This document shows positions 25,431 to 33,852 of a DNA stretch of 64,000 bases, in pieces. The notes beneath the pieces were generated by a model that searched no databases, had not been told where the DNA came from, and saw only the letters and a list, made by a program, of their open reading frames with translations. A program made the position numbers and the translations under genes. This stretch comes from CAUZIR01 sp965250195. GTDB lineage: Bacteria; Chloroflexota; Dehalococcoidia; Lucifugimonadales; UBA2962. Position 1 is the first letter of the stretch; every line of letters starts with the position of its first letter. The stretch spans positions 1,550,001-1,614,000 of the forward strand of contig OZ252295.1 of NCBI GenBank assembly GCA_965250195.1, read 5' to 3'.

Positions 25431-26306
25431 TTGCCCGATAGCTCTCCCGTTTGGAACCATTGGCACGCCCACCCGGACGTGATCATTGGCCTGGCAGCGC
25501 TCCTCGGAGCTTACCTGTACGCCGTTGGCCCTCTCCGCGTTCGCCTGGGTCTGGCACAAGAGATCGAGCCCCGGCAGGTGGCCATGTTCACGGCCGGTGT
25601 GCTGATCATCCTACTGGCGCTGACGTCGCCGCTGCACGAGTTGAGCAACAACTACCTGTTCTCCGCTCACATGGTCCAGCACGTGCTACTCACCCTGGTC
25701 GCGCCCCCGCTTCTGATCGCCGGTACGCCTGGGTGGGCGCTTACTCCAGTTCTCAGGGTCCGGCCAATCCGTGTCGTTGCCAGAGTGCTGACACACCCCA
25801 TCGTGGCGTTCGCGGCATTCAACCTCATGTTCTCGTTTTGGCACTTCCCGGCGCTGTACGCGGGTTCCGTCAACTTCCACGGCATCCACATTGCCGAGCA
25901 CCTCGCGTTCATGGCGACCGGTGTGATGGTGTGGTGGCCGCTGATGAGCAACTCGCCCGAGTTGCCCCGTCTATCGGAACCCATGCAGATGATCTACCTC
26001 CTGTTCATGTCCATCGCCCAGATACTGGTATTCGCCCCGATCACGTTCGCCGAGCAGCCCATATACCAGTACTATGTCGATGCGCCAGGCATCTGGGGCG
26101 TAAGCGACCTCGCCGACCAGCAGGTGGGCGGATTGATTATGAAGGTCGGCGGCGGCGTATTGTTCATGACCCTCCTGGTGGTCACCTTCTTTAGGTGGTA
26201 CGCGCGGGAAGAGGCCGAAAGTGCCGCCGAGCGCCGAGAAAATCTGCGCCTCGCGGGCGGGATGCGGCAAGTGCGGGTCCGCGGTGTCGGTCCGTCGCGC
26301 CCATAG
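25431..26306 (+). CDS. ctaG: Cytochrome c oxidase assembly factor CtaG (caa3_CtaG family)
   Basis: A 291-residue polytopic membrane protein with about seven helices and the family's conserved histidines: NHWHAHPDVIIG, SAHMVQHVLLTLVAPPLL, FSFWHFPALY and IHIAEHLAFM. Members help build the CuB centre of caa3-type oxidases. TTG at 25431 is the only start that keeps the conserved N-terminal WHAHP. The cytosolic tail is basic. It follows subunit IV by 27 bp and is part of the same operon. Confidence 0.88.
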   Translation: MPDSSPVWNHWHAHPDVIIGLAALLGAYLYAVGPLRVRLGLAQEIEPRQVAMFTAGVLIILLALTSPLHELSNNYLFSAHMVQHVLLTLVAPPLLIAGTPGWALTPVLRVRPIRVVARVLTHPIVAFAAFNLMFSFWHFPALYAGSVNFHGIHIAEHLAFMATGVMVWWPLMSNSPELPRLSEPMQMIYLLFMSIAQILVFAPITFAEQPIYQYYVDAPGIWGVSDLADQQVGGLIMKVGGGVLFMTLLVVTFFRWYAREEAESAAERRENLRLAGGMRQVRVRGVGPSRP

Positions 26307-26354
26307 CGCTTCGCATTAGAATACGAACAAGTTGGAGAAAACCCGGAGAAAAAC

Positions 26355-26573
26355 ATGAACCCAGACCAGATGAAACTCGCCATGTTGATCCCCATAATCT
26401 CCGTCGTCATAGTGGCGGTGGTCGGCGGGGGGCTGGGGTTCATATTCATCGGCGCGGGCAAGGCGGGGGCTGGTGAGTGGGGCGCAATAGTCATCGGGTT
26501 GGCGCTGGTGGTCCTGGTTCCGGTGGCGGCGTTCTTGATCGAGCGGTCGTTCGACAAAAAAACGACCGGCTAA
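26355..26573 (+). CDS. Small two-helix membrane protein, unknown function
   Basis: A 72-residue protein with two hydrophobic helices (about 10-31 and 41-60) separated by GAGKAGAGEWG and ending in a charged DKKTTG tail. GGAGAAAAAC precedes the ATG. I do not recognise the family. It lies between ctaG and the SCO gene, so it may be an oxidase accessory subunit or copper-delivery helper, which is inference from position. Confidence 0.65.
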   Translation: MNPDQMKLAMLIPIISVVIVAVVGGGLGFIFIGAGKAGAGEWGAIVIGLALVVLVPVAAFLIERSFDKKTTG

Positions 26574-26617
26574 TCGCCCGGCAAGCCGCGGTCCATCAGG
26601 GCCGCGAGGGAGAGGGT

Positions 26618-27307
26618 GTGCCGGGACCAGCGAGGTGGAGGGTGAGGCGGTCGGCGCTGTTGGGAGTGGCGGCCATCATGACGGCGGTGTTGCTGGCGGC
26701 TTGCGGAGAATCGAGCCCGGCCGAGCTACGGGGCACCATCCTTAACCCACCGCAGCGGGCCACCGATTTCACACTCGTCGACCAGTTTGGCGAATCGGTG
26801 TCTCTCTCACAAAAGCGGGGCGAGGTAGTCGTCCTGACCTTCCTGTACACATACTGTCCGGACATCTGTCCGGTTGTCGCCAGCCACCTCACCGACATCC
26901 ATGAGCAGCTAGCCAAGGACGGTGACATCGTCAAAGCGTTCTCCATAATCGCGGTGAGCGTGGATCCGGAGCGTGACACGGTCGAGCGCGCCCACGAGTA
27001 CTCCACCCAGTACGGCATGCTTAGCGATTGGGCCTACTTAGTCGGCACCGAGTCCGAGCTGTCTGAGATCTGGGACGCCTACTACGTGTCTCCCGCCCCC
27101 AGACAGGGCGACGAGCCGGAGACCGACCCTCTGGACCAGGACGGTTCGATAGACGCGCTGCTCGACCTCATCGGCGCCGCCTACACCGTCGATCACCAGG
27201 CACCCGTCTACGTCATCGACCGCGATGGCATGATGCGCTCGCTCTTCACGCTGCCGTTCAGCCCCGAGGACATCGCAGCCGACGTTCGATCCCTGTTAGG
27301 CCGATAG
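26618..27307 (+). CDS. SCO1/SenC-family copper chaperone lipoprotein
   Basis: Thioredoxin-fold protein that delivers copper to the CuA site of subunit II. The 229-residue product has a basic start and lipobox LLAAC (Cys29), DFTLVDQFGESVSLSQKRG, the copper-binding TYCPDICPVV (CxxxC), and the distal His in TVDHQAPVYVIDRDG. GTG at 26618 follows GAGGGAGAGG. The open frame reaches further upstream, but only over the preceding small gene. It closes the oxidase operon, just ahead of a terminator. Confidence 0.92.
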   Translation: MPGPARWRVRRSALLGVAAIMTAVLLAACGESSPAELRGTILNPPQRATDFTLVDQFGESVSLSQKRGEVVVLTFLYTYCPDICPVVASHLTDIHEQLAKDGDIVKAFSIIAVSVDPERDTVERAHEYSTQYGMLSDWAYLVGTESELSEIWDAYYVSPAPRQGDEPETDPLDQDGSIDALLDLIGAAYTVDHQAPVYVIDRDGMMRSLFTLPFSPEDIAADVRSLLGR

Positions 27308-27328
27308 CGCCGCCCTAAACGGGCGCAA

Positions 27329-27358
27329 GAAGGCCCGCCGTGCGGGGGCGGGCCTTTT
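27329..27358. terminator. Bidirectional intrinsic terminator
   Basis: AAGGCCCGCC and GGCGGGCCTTTT form a GC-rich stem with a loop of about seven bases, flanked by A and T runs. It lies between the convergent SCO and rplT genes and can end both transcripts. Confidence 0.9.
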
Positions 27359-27388
27359 GGCTTGTTGAGGTGTAAGGACGGGAACTTG

Positions 27389-27754
27389 TTAGGCGGCGGC
27401 GGCGAGCTGCTCCTTGGCCTTATCGACGACAGCCTCGAACCCGGCGGGGTCCAGGAGTGCCAGATCGGCCAGCATCTTCCGGTCGATCGCTGCGCCCGCC
27501 AGTTTCAGGCCGTGGATAAGCCTGCTATACGAGAGGCCGTTCAGTCGGGCCGCGGCGCCGATTCTGACGTTCCACAGCCTGCGCATGTCGCCCTTTTTCT
27601 CCCTGCGGTGTGCGTAGGCGTAAGACAGAGCGTGGAGCATCGACTCGTTCGCCTGCCTGAACAGGTTGTGTCTGCCGGAGTGATGACCCTTGGTCAGCTT
27701 CAGCAACTTCTTGTGGCGACGGCGCTTGGTGACGCCTCGTTTAATCCTGGTCAT
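27389..27754 (-). CDS. rplT: 50S ribosomal protein L20
   Basis: A 121-residue basic protein that organises 23S rRNA early in 50S assembly. It starts MTRIKRGVTKRRRHKKLLKL and carries NLFRQANESMLHALSYAYAHRREKKGDMRRLW, here quoted as NLFRQANESMLHAL and RREKKGDMRRLW, plus RIGAAARLNGLSYSRLIHGL, all canonical. The ATG at 27754 is the usual N-terminus; the frame is open upstream without a ribosome site. It is last in the infC-rpmI-rplT operon. Confidence 0.97.
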   Translation of the reverse strand: MTRIKRGVTKRRRHKKLLKLTKGHHSGRHNLFRQANESMLHALSYAYAHRREKKGDMRRLWNVRIGAAARLNGLSYSRLIHGLKLAGAAIDRKMLADLALLDPAGFEAVVDKAKEQLAAAA

Positions 27755-27816
27755 GTCAGCTCTCTCTGGGGTGGGGTGCCCGGACGGCACCCGGACGACG
27801 CCCGAACAACGAAGGT

Positions 27817-28020
27817 TTAGGGCAAGCCGTTGGGAAGAAGCCTTCTCAGGTTCTTCTCATCGGCCTTGGCCACCGGCAGCTTGTGCGAATAGAGCCGCTT
27901 GGTGCTGGCGGGTTTCTTGCGCCGCAGGTGGCTGCGGTGCCCCTTCATGCGGCGAAGCTTGCCTGTTCCGGTAATGCGGAAGCGGGCGGCCGCCCCCTTG
28001 TGGGTTTTTAGCTTGGGCAT
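27817..28020 (-). CDS. rpmI: 50S ribosomal protein L35
   Basis: A 67-residue basic ribosomal protein. It begins MPKLKTHKGAAARFRITGTG and continues RMKGHRSHLRRKKPASTKR, the standard L35 signature. It lies five bases after the infC stop and 62 bases before rplT, in the conserved order. Confidence 0.97.
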   Translation of the reverse strand: MPKLKTHKGAAARFRITGTGKLRRMKGHRSHLRRKKPASTKRLYSHKLPVAKADEKNLRRLLPNGLP

Positions 28021-28025
28021 TTTCT

Positions 28026-28595
28026 TTATTGACTCGCTGCCATTGAAGGCTCCGACTCGGTCCCCGTTGTGGGCTTGTTTTTCGCGGGCATCAGGATCAT
28101 CGTCAAAAAGCGGCCCTCAAACGATGGGGCCTTCTCCACCAGTGCATCCTCGGTAAGTTCGTCAGCCACCGCCTTGAGCACGCTCATGCCCACCTCGGGG
28201 TGGGTGATCTCCCGCCCCCGGAACATCACAGATACCTTAACCTTCGCTCCTCGACTGAGGAGCCTTTTGACCAGTCGGGTCTTGGCGCTCCTGTCGTGAA
28301 TGCCGATGCGGGTCTTGAAGCGCACTTCCCGCAGTTCGTTCGTCGTTTTGGACTTCTGTGCCTTGCGGGCGGAGCGTTCCTTGCGGCTGGCCTCGTACCG
28401 GAACCGTCCGTAGTCCATTATCCGGCACACGGGCGGCCGTGCGGACGGAGCTACCTCGACCAGGTCGAGCCCTCGTCCCTCGGCCAGGGCAATGGCCTCG
28501 TTCGTGGGCATGACGCCAAGCTGCCCCCCCTCTTCGTCGACCAGCCGGACCTCCCGAATTCGTATGCGCCCGTTGACTCGGTAGTCTTTAGCTAT
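28026..28595 (-). CDS. infC: Translation initiation factor IF-3, with non-canonical AUA start
   Basis: IF-3 controls initiation-codon selection and keeps 30S subunits free. The 189-residue protein includes the N-domain RVNGRIRIREVRLVDEEGGQ, LGVMPTNEAIALAEGRGLDL, the PPVCRIMDYGRFRYE linker and the C-domain KTRIGIHDRSAKTRL. In frame between an upstream TAA and the N-domain there is no ATG, GTG or TTG. The codon before the domain is ATA at 28595, preceded by GGGGGC, so it initiates at AUA. Rare starts (AUU, AUC) are known for infC and underlie autoregulation. Starting at ATG 28511 would delete most of the N-domain. Confidence 0.93.
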   Translation of the reverse strand: MAKDYRVNGRIRIREVRLVDEEGGQLGVMPTNEAIALAEGRGLDLVEVAPSARPPVCRIMDYGRFRYEASRKERSARKAQKSKTTNELREVRFKTRIGIHDRSAKTRLVKRLLSRGAKVKVSVMFRGREITHPEVGMSVLKAVADELTEDALVEKAPSFEGRFLTMILMPAKNKPTTGTESEPSMAASQ

Positions 28596-28828
28596 TTTGC
28601 AGCCCCCAGCTCCCTTACCGCCTTACCCATTTACCCAATTTCATTACGATAAAATCAGCGCCCGTTTACGCGAAGCGCCGCTGGCCAGGCAGAACCTGGG
28701 CACCATCGACTATAGCATAAGGCAGGAGCCCCGGCAACACGGGGCGCACGGGTCATAGAGGGTCATTTGCAAACCCGATTTGGACGCGCCCGCATCCAAA
28801 CAATCGTCAGGTAGGAGGCCACCAAACA

Positions 28829-30040
28829 ATGCAGAAGCCAGAAATCACCATTTATGGGGCGCCCTGGTGCCCCTACTGCGTCCGCGCCAAGCGATTTCTC
28901 ACCGAGATGCGCACGCCGTTCGATTGGGTAGACATAGACGACCATCCAGAGGCCTTGCCCTTTCTTGAAAAGGTCAACGACGGCAACCACACCATCCCCA
29001 CCATCGTCTTCGGTGACGACACCATCATGGTCGCTCCGACCAACGCCGAGTTGGCGGCCAAGATCGGGCTGGAGCCGAAGGCCATGGGGGATTTTTACGA
29101 CCTCATCGTCATCGGTAGCGGGCCGGCCGGACTGTCCGCCGCTATCTACGCCGCCCGCGAAGGCTTCGAAACCCTCGCCATAGACGCCGCCGGCGTCGGG
29201 GGACAGGCCGGAATCACCGACCGCATCGAAAACTACCCCGGCTTCCCCCAGGGCGTCGGCGGGGCCGAGTTGGCCGACGACATGGCCAAGCAGGCTCGTA
29301 GGTTCGGGGTGGAGATACTGCAGGCCCAGCCGGTAGACAGTCTCAGCGAGTTGCCACTATGCAAGGTCGTAAAGACAGCATCGCAAGACGAGTATGCTGC
29401 CTCAGCCGTGCTACTGGCCACCGGTAGCAAGTACCGCAAGCTGAACGTGCCGGGCGAAGATCACCTCATCGGCAAGGGAGTCCATTTCTGCGCCACATGC
29501 GACGGTCCGTTTTACAAGGACCGCGAGCTTCTCGTGGTTGGCGGCGGCAACTCCGGCCTAGAGGAAGGTCTGTACCTGACCAAGTTCGCCAGTAAGGTCA
29601 CCATCGTGGAATTCGGCACCAAGCTTCGGGCCAGCAAGGTTCTGCAAGAAGAGCTGGCCAACCACCCAGAAGTCGAGGTCAGGCTGGGAACCACCGTCAG
29701 TGAGTTTATTGGCAACGGCACCCTCAGCTCCGTGATATTGAAAAACGTCGCCTCGGGAGAGACCGAAGAGATCACCCCCGCGGGCGCTTTCATATTCATC
29801 GGCCTCACCCCCAATATCGCCTTCGCCAAGGACTTCGTAAAACTCGACCAGTGGGGATTCATCCAGACCGGCCTGACAATGGAGACCAGCGTGCCGGGCG
29901 TTTACGCCGCCGGGGACGTGCGCGCGGGCAGTACCAAGCAGGTGGCCGCTGCCGTCGGGGAGGGCGCTACGGCCGCCCTGATGATCCGGGCATTTCTGGA
30001 GAAGACCCAGGGCTCTCGTGGCTATGCTGGCGACAGTTAA
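28829..30040 (+). CDS. trxB: Glutaredoxin-thioredoxin reductase fusion protein
   Basis: A 403-residue fusion. Residues 1-80 form a glutaredoxin/mycoredoxin-like domain (ITIYGAPWCPYCVRAKRFL, redox Cys14/Cys17, TIPTIVFGD cis-Pro). Residues ~88-395 form a low-molecular-weight thioredoxin reductase with the FAD motif VIGSGPAGLSAAIYAAREG, redox CATCDG (Cys221/Cys224), NADPH motif VVGGGNSGLEEGLYL and GVYAAGDVRAG. The reductase could pass electrons to its own glutaredoxin domain. It is transcribed opposite to its neighbours and sits between thrS and infC, which are usually adjacent. Confidence 0.93.
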   Translation: MQKPEITIYGAPWCPYCVRAKRFLTEMRTPFDWVDIDDHPEALPFLEKVNDGNHTIPTIVFGDDTIMVAPTNAELAAKIGLEPKAMGDFYDLIVIGSGPAGLSAAIYAAREGFETLAIDAAGVGGQAGITDRIENYPGFPQGVGGAELADDMAKQARRFGVEILQAQPVDSLSELPLCKVVKTASQDEYAASAVLLATGSKYRKLNVPGEDHLIGKGVHFCATCDGPFYKDRELLVVGGGNSGLEEGLYLTKFASKVTIVEFGTKLRASKVLQEELANHPEVEVRLGTTVSEFIGNGTLSSVILKNVASGETEEITPAGAFIFIGLTPNIAFAKDFVKLDQWGFIQTGLTMETSVPGVYAAGDVRAGSTKQVAAAVGEGATAALMIRAFLEKTQGSRGYAGDS

Positions 30041-30046
30041 ACCGCG

Positions 30047-31789
30047 CTAGGCCTTGCTCGCGACCTCGCCAGTAATGCGCTCGACGAGATCGTCGAGCGG
30101 CGTCGCGCCCAGGTCCTCGCCGGAACGCAGGCGAACGGCTGCCGCTCCGGCTTCGGCCTCGCGGTCCCCGACCACCAGCATGTAGGGGACCTTCTGCTTT
30201 TGGGCGTTGCGAATCTTCGCTCCCATGCGGTCGTTGCCGTCGTCCAGCTCCGCCCTGAGCCCGGCCTCTGTGAGCCGGTCCACAATGGTTTGCCCATACT
30301 CCTGATGGCGGTCGGCGATGGGGATCACCGTCGCCTGAACCGGGGCGAGCCAGGTTGGGAAGGCGCCGCCGTAGTGCTCGATGAGAACGCCCATGAAGCG
30401 CTCCATAGAGCCCAGCAGGGCCCTGTGAATGACGTACGGCTGGTGCCGGTCGCCATCCTCCCCCACGTATTCGAGGTCGAAACGCGCGGGCAGGTTGAAG
30501 TCGAACTGGCAGGTCGTGATCTGCCACAACCGGCCGATGGCGTCGCGGATGTGCACGTCGATCTTGGGGCCGTAGAATGCCCCGCCGCCTTCGTCGACCG
30601 TGTACTCGTGGCCCCGGTCCTCCAAAGTCTCCCTCAATGCCTCAGTGGCGACATCCCACTGGTCGTCGCTGCCGACCGCTTTTTCAGGCTTGTTGGCGAG
30701 CATGATCTCGAAGTCCGTAAAGCCGAAACTCGTCAGCAGGTGGAACGTCAGGTCGAGAACGCCGTTCACCTCGGCCTTGACCTGGTCCTCGCGGCAGAAG
30801 ATGTGCGCGTCGTCCTGCGTCAGGCCCCGCACGCGCAGGAGGCCTGCCAGCACGCCGCCGCGTTCGTAGCGGTAGACCGTGCCCAACTCGCCGGTCCGAA
30901 TTGGCAGGTCGCGATAGCTTCGCAGATCGGTCTTGTAATAGGTCATGTGGAACGGGCAGTTCATCGGCTTCAGGTAGTAGTCTTGCCCGTCCATGTCCAT
31001 GGCCGCGAACATGTTCTCTGCGTAGAAATCCAGGTGTCCTGAGGTTTGCCACAGGTCAGCCTTGCCGATGTGCGGGGTGTAGATGATCGAGTACCCGGCC
31101 TTGACGTGCTCGTCCCGCCAGAACTCCTCGATCAGTCCCCGAATGCGAGCACCCTTGGGATGCCATATGACCAGACCGGGCCCGACCTCGTCCGAAATGG
31201 AGAAGAGGTCCAACGCCCGGCCGAGCACGCGATGGTCGCGCTTCTTCGCTTCCTCAATCCGGTCCAGGTGTGCATCTAATTCACCCTGGCTCTCAAACGC
31301 CGTGCCGTAAATGCGCTGGAGCATCGGCCGCTTCTCGTCGCCGCGCCAGTAGGCCCCCGCCAGGCTGAGCAGCTTGTAGGCGACGATCTTGCCGGTCGAG
31401 GCCACGTGGGGGCCGCCGCACAGGTCCTCGAATCGGCCGTGCGTCCAGGTCGAAATCGCCTCGTCTTCCGGGATGTCGTCGATGATCTCCAGCTTCAGGG
31501 GCTCATCGGCGTTCATGCGCTTCGCCTCGTCACGCGGGTACTCGGCGTAGACGAACGGCAGGTCCTCGTCGATGACGGCCTGCATTCGCTTCTCGATATC
31601 CTCCAGCTCATCGGGAGAGAAAGTCCGGTCGGTGAGGAAGTCATAGTAGAACCCGTCGTCCGTCGGCGGGCCGATCCCCAGGCGAATGTCCGGGTGCAGT
31701 CGGGTGACGATATCGGCCATCACATGGGCGGCCGAGTGGCGCATGCGCTTTCGCAGTTCAATCAGTTCAGGGTCTGTTTTTGGGGCCAT
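30047..31789 (-). CDS. thrS: Threonyl-tRNA synthetase lacking the TGS domain
   Basis: Class II synthetase charging tRNA-Thr, 580 residues. The editing domain starts almost at once (RHSAAHVMADIVTRLHPD, with CGGPHV further on). The catalytic core follows with MNCPFHMTYYKTD (zinc/threonine Cys), RGLTQDDAHIFC, and HRALLGSMERFMGVL as motif 3. The anticodon domain ends the protein. The N-terminal TGS/N1 domain of the long E. coli-type enzyme is absent; the ATG at 31789 is the first good start and upstream codons fall inside the neighbouring gene region. Confidence 0.95.
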   Translation of the reverse strand: MAPKTDPELIELRKRMRHSAAHVMADIVTRLHPDIRLGIGPPTDDGFYYDFLTDRTFSPDELEDIEKRMQAVIDEDLPFVYAEYPRDEAKRMNADEPLKLEIIDDIPEDEAISTWTHGRFEDLCGGPHVASTGKIVAYKLLSLAGAYWRGDEKRPMLQRIYGTAFESQGELDAHLDRIEEAKKRDHRVLGRALDLFSISDEVGPGLVIWHPKGARIRGLIEEFWRDEHVKAGYSIIYTPHIGKADLWQTSGHLDFYAENMFAAMDMDGQDYYLKPMNCPFHMTYYKTDLRSYRDLPIRTGELGTVYRYERGGVLAGLLRVRGLTQDDAHIFCREDQVKAEVNGVLDLTFHLLTSFGFTDFEIMLANKPEKAVGSDDQWDVATEALRETLEDRGHEYTVDEGGGAFYGPKIDVHIRDAIGRLWQITTCQFDFNLPARFDLEYVGEDGDRHQPYVIHRALLGSMERFMGVLIEHYGGAFPTWLAPVQATVIPIADRHQEYGQTIVDRLTEAGLRAELDDGNDRMGAKIRNAQKQKVPYMLVVGDREAEAGAAAVRLRSGEDLGATPLDDLVERITGEVASKA

Positions 31790-31827
31790 GTTGTCTATCT
31801 CAGTATTCGGTTTGTCGGCTGTCGGGG

Positions 31828-33414
31828 TTACGGGGTCGCCTGGCCGGCCATCACGCCGGTGCACACCTCGTCGTCCACCGCGATCTGTCCGTTGACCAGC
31901 ACGTACGGAATACCGACCGGGAACTGGTTCGGGTCATCGAACGTCGCCGTGTCGATAATCGCGTCGGGGTCAAACACCACCAGGTCCGCGAAATAACCGG
32001 CCTGGACCCGTCCCCGGTCCGTCAGACCGAACCGCCGGGCCGGGTTGTCGGTAAATCTCTGAATCATCGTTTCGAGAGACATTACGTCTGGCATCCCCCG
32101 CCTGAAACGCCCGAGAAATCGAGGGAACGTCCCGTAGGCGCGGGGGTGTGGCAGTCTACCGACCGGGATCTGGTCGCTTCCCACCATGTAATCGGGGCGT
32201 GCCAGGAACTCCATCTGGTCCCGTGCCAGCGAGCGCGTGATCGCCACGCTGATCGGCGGAGCGCCCCGAAAGCCCACCTGCAGGTTTTCGGCGAGCAGCA
32301 GGTCGCAGACCACCTCGCCCGCCGACTTGCCCTGCAGGGCCATGATATCGACCAGGCTCATGCCTTCTAGCTTCGGCTGATTGGGCAGGTTCGTAAACAC
32401 CATCAGGTCCAACGGCCTGGCGTCATAGCCGTCGATCGATTGGGCGACCTGCTTGCGTGCTTCAGGGTCGCGCAGACGTTTGAGAATAGCGTCGCTGCCG
32501 CCCTCCTGAGACACTGAGTGCAGGGCCATCAAGATGAAACTGCTGCCGATGGGGTAGGGATACAGTTCCAGCGTCGAGTCCACCTCGTCCTTGGCCGCGT
32601 CGATAGGAGCGATCTTCTCGGCCGCGGTCATCACCCCGAAATCCTCGGGCACCGTGCGGAAGTGGGAGAAGTGCACCTTTACCCCCGACAGGCGCCCTAT
32701 TTGAAGGGCCTCGGCCACGCCACCGCCGCCGAAGCCACGCTCTGTATGCACATCCCGCAGGTGCGTCACGTACAGGCCACCCGCCTCATCGGCCGCCCTG
32801 CACAGCTCCACCAGTTCGTCCGTCGTGCTCCAGGCGTTGGGGAAATACGACATGCCCGTCGAGAACGCAACGGCGCCCTGCTCCACGGCTTCGCGCACCA
32901 TGCCCTTGGCCTTGTCCATGTCGGCGCCGGTAAGTGGGGCGTCGGTAAAGCCGACCGTCGAGAGGCGGATGGCGCCGTGCGGTACGCAGTAGGCCGTATT
33001 GATCGCGCACTTTTTGTGGTAATTGGCCCGGAACGCTGGGACGCTGGACATGTCTAGATCGGGGGAAGGGAGCCCGAGGATGCCCGAGAGATAACGCCGA
33101 TACATATCGTAGTTCTGTGGCGACATCGGTGCATAAGAAAGGCCGTCCTGCCCCAGGATCTCCGTCGTTATGCCCTGGCGCAGGCCGGAAGCGTGCTGCG
33201 GGTCCACCAGCAGCGCGCCGTCGGTGTGGGCGTGGGCGTCGATGAACCCTGGCGAGACCACGTGTCCGGTCGCATCAATTACGCGCCGCGCCTCTGCTGT
33301 CGACAGGTCGCCGACTGCCTCGACCCGTTCGCCGGTGACACCGACGTCGGCCTTGATGGCGGGCTCGCCGCTTCCATCCACCACCGAACCACCCTCAATC
33401 AATACGTCGAACAT
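31828..33414 (-). CDS. N-acyl-D-amino-acid deacylase / D-aminoacylase-type amidohydrolase
   Basis: A 528-residue metal-dependent amidohydrolase. It has the N-terminal beta-sandwich start (DVLIEGGSVVDGSGEPAIKA), the metal motif VVSPGFIDAHAHTDGALLVDP (HxH), YVTHLRDVHTE with a metal His, VHFSHFR, YMVGSDQIPVG with the catalytic Asp, and the closing FTDNPARRFGLTDRG. This is the D-aminoacylase/dihydroorotase-like subgroup; the physiological substrate (N-acyl-D-amino acids or hydantoin-like amides) is not fixed by sequence. It lies 114 bp after the SelW-like gene and 38 bp before thrS. Confidence 0.9.
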   Translation of the reverse strand: MFDVLIEGGSVVDGSGEPAIKADVGVTGERVEAVGDLSTAEARRVIDATGHVVSPGFIDAHAHTDGALLVDPQHASGLRQGITTEILGQDGLSYAPMSPQNYDMYRRYLSGILGLPSPDLDMSSVPAFRANYHKKCAINTAYCVPHGAIRLSTVGFTDAPLTGADMDKAKGMVREAVEQGAVAFSTGMSYFPNAWSTTDELVELCRAADEAGGLYVTHLRDVHTERGFGGGGVAEALQIGRLSGVKVHFSHFRTVPEDFGVMTAAEKIAPIDAAKDEVDSTLELYPYPIGSSFILMALHSVSQEGGSDAILKRLRDPEARKQVAQSIDGYDARPLDLMVFTNLPNQPKLEGMSLVDIMALQGKSAGEVVCDLLLAENLQVGFRGAPPISVAITRSLARDQMEFLARPDYMVGSDQIPVGRLPHPRAYGTFPRFLGRFRRGMPDVMSLETMIQRFTDNPARRFGLTDRGRVQAGYFADLVVFDPDAIIDTATFDDPNQFPVGIPYVLVNGQIAVDDEVCTGVMAGQATP

Positions 33415-33528
33415 TCATCTCCTCATGTTCAAAAAATAACCCGGCCTCCACCTGCATGAGGCGATGCCGACCCCGGCCGCAAGACGAAATCGGCGTGCTG
33501 GCAAGCGATCGCAAGAGCGGGGTGAAAC

Positions 33529-33804
33529 TTAGGCGGACGCTTCGATGCGCTCCCGGATCTGCGCCCTGATCTCCTTCACCCTGGGAAGGGTGGGGAACTG
33601 GCCGCCCTCGTCCGCCTTGTCGTAGAGCTTGTCTCCGTCGGCGAAGACCTGCAGCACGCCCCCGGTGCCGGGCGTAATCGTTATCGCCACGTCCTTGCCC
33701 CCCTGGGCGAAAATCTCGGTGGCCATCCAGGCCGCCGTGCCGTGGTGGCTTCAAGGGACGCAGTAGCGAATCTCCACGTTCACTTTCGCGATGGGTTCCG
33801 TCAT
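33529..33804 (-). CDS. SelW/Rdx-family selenoprotein with CVPU redox motif (UGA read as selenocysteine)
   Basis: Thioredoxin-like Rdx protein of 91 residues. ATG 33804 is preceded by AAGGAG at ideal spacing and is followed by TEPIAKVNVEIRYCVP, then UGA (33751-33753), then SHHGTAAWMATEIFAQGG and ITPGTGGVLQVFADGDKLYD. In SelW/SelT/Rdx proteins this exact place is CxxU or CxxC, so UGA at residue 18 falls on the redox selenocysteine. The conserved GTGG motif and a Lys/Arg-rich C-terminal helix follow. A hairpin suitable as a bacterial SECIS starts a few bases later. UGA is an ordinary stop in other genes here, for example ctaA. A nonsense mutation of a cysteine codon is the alternative. Confidence 0.87.
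33721..33749 (-). promoter_or_regulatory. Candidate bacterial SECIS hairpin of the SelW-like gene
   Basis: Immediately after the UGA the minus-strand RNA can fold as GCCA/TGGC, CCA/TGG and GGC/GCC helices separated by two single-base bulges, with loop ACGGCG. An alternative is a shorter GGCC-TGGAT-GGCC hairpin with the loop 24 nt from the UGA. Either fits the position of bacterial SECIS elements, which lie inside the coding sequence. Pairing was judged by eye. Confidence 0.5.
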
Positions 33805-33852
33805 GTGATGCTCCTTGTTGTCGATCCAAATTCTGGGTCTGCAAACGACCGC

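Noticed and set aside
28596..28828. L20-type autoregulatory leader before infC
   Set aside because: A GCCCCG/CGGGGC hairpin is present at about 28723-28740, but no pseudoknot or terminator arrangement typical of known L20 leaders could be recognised by eye.
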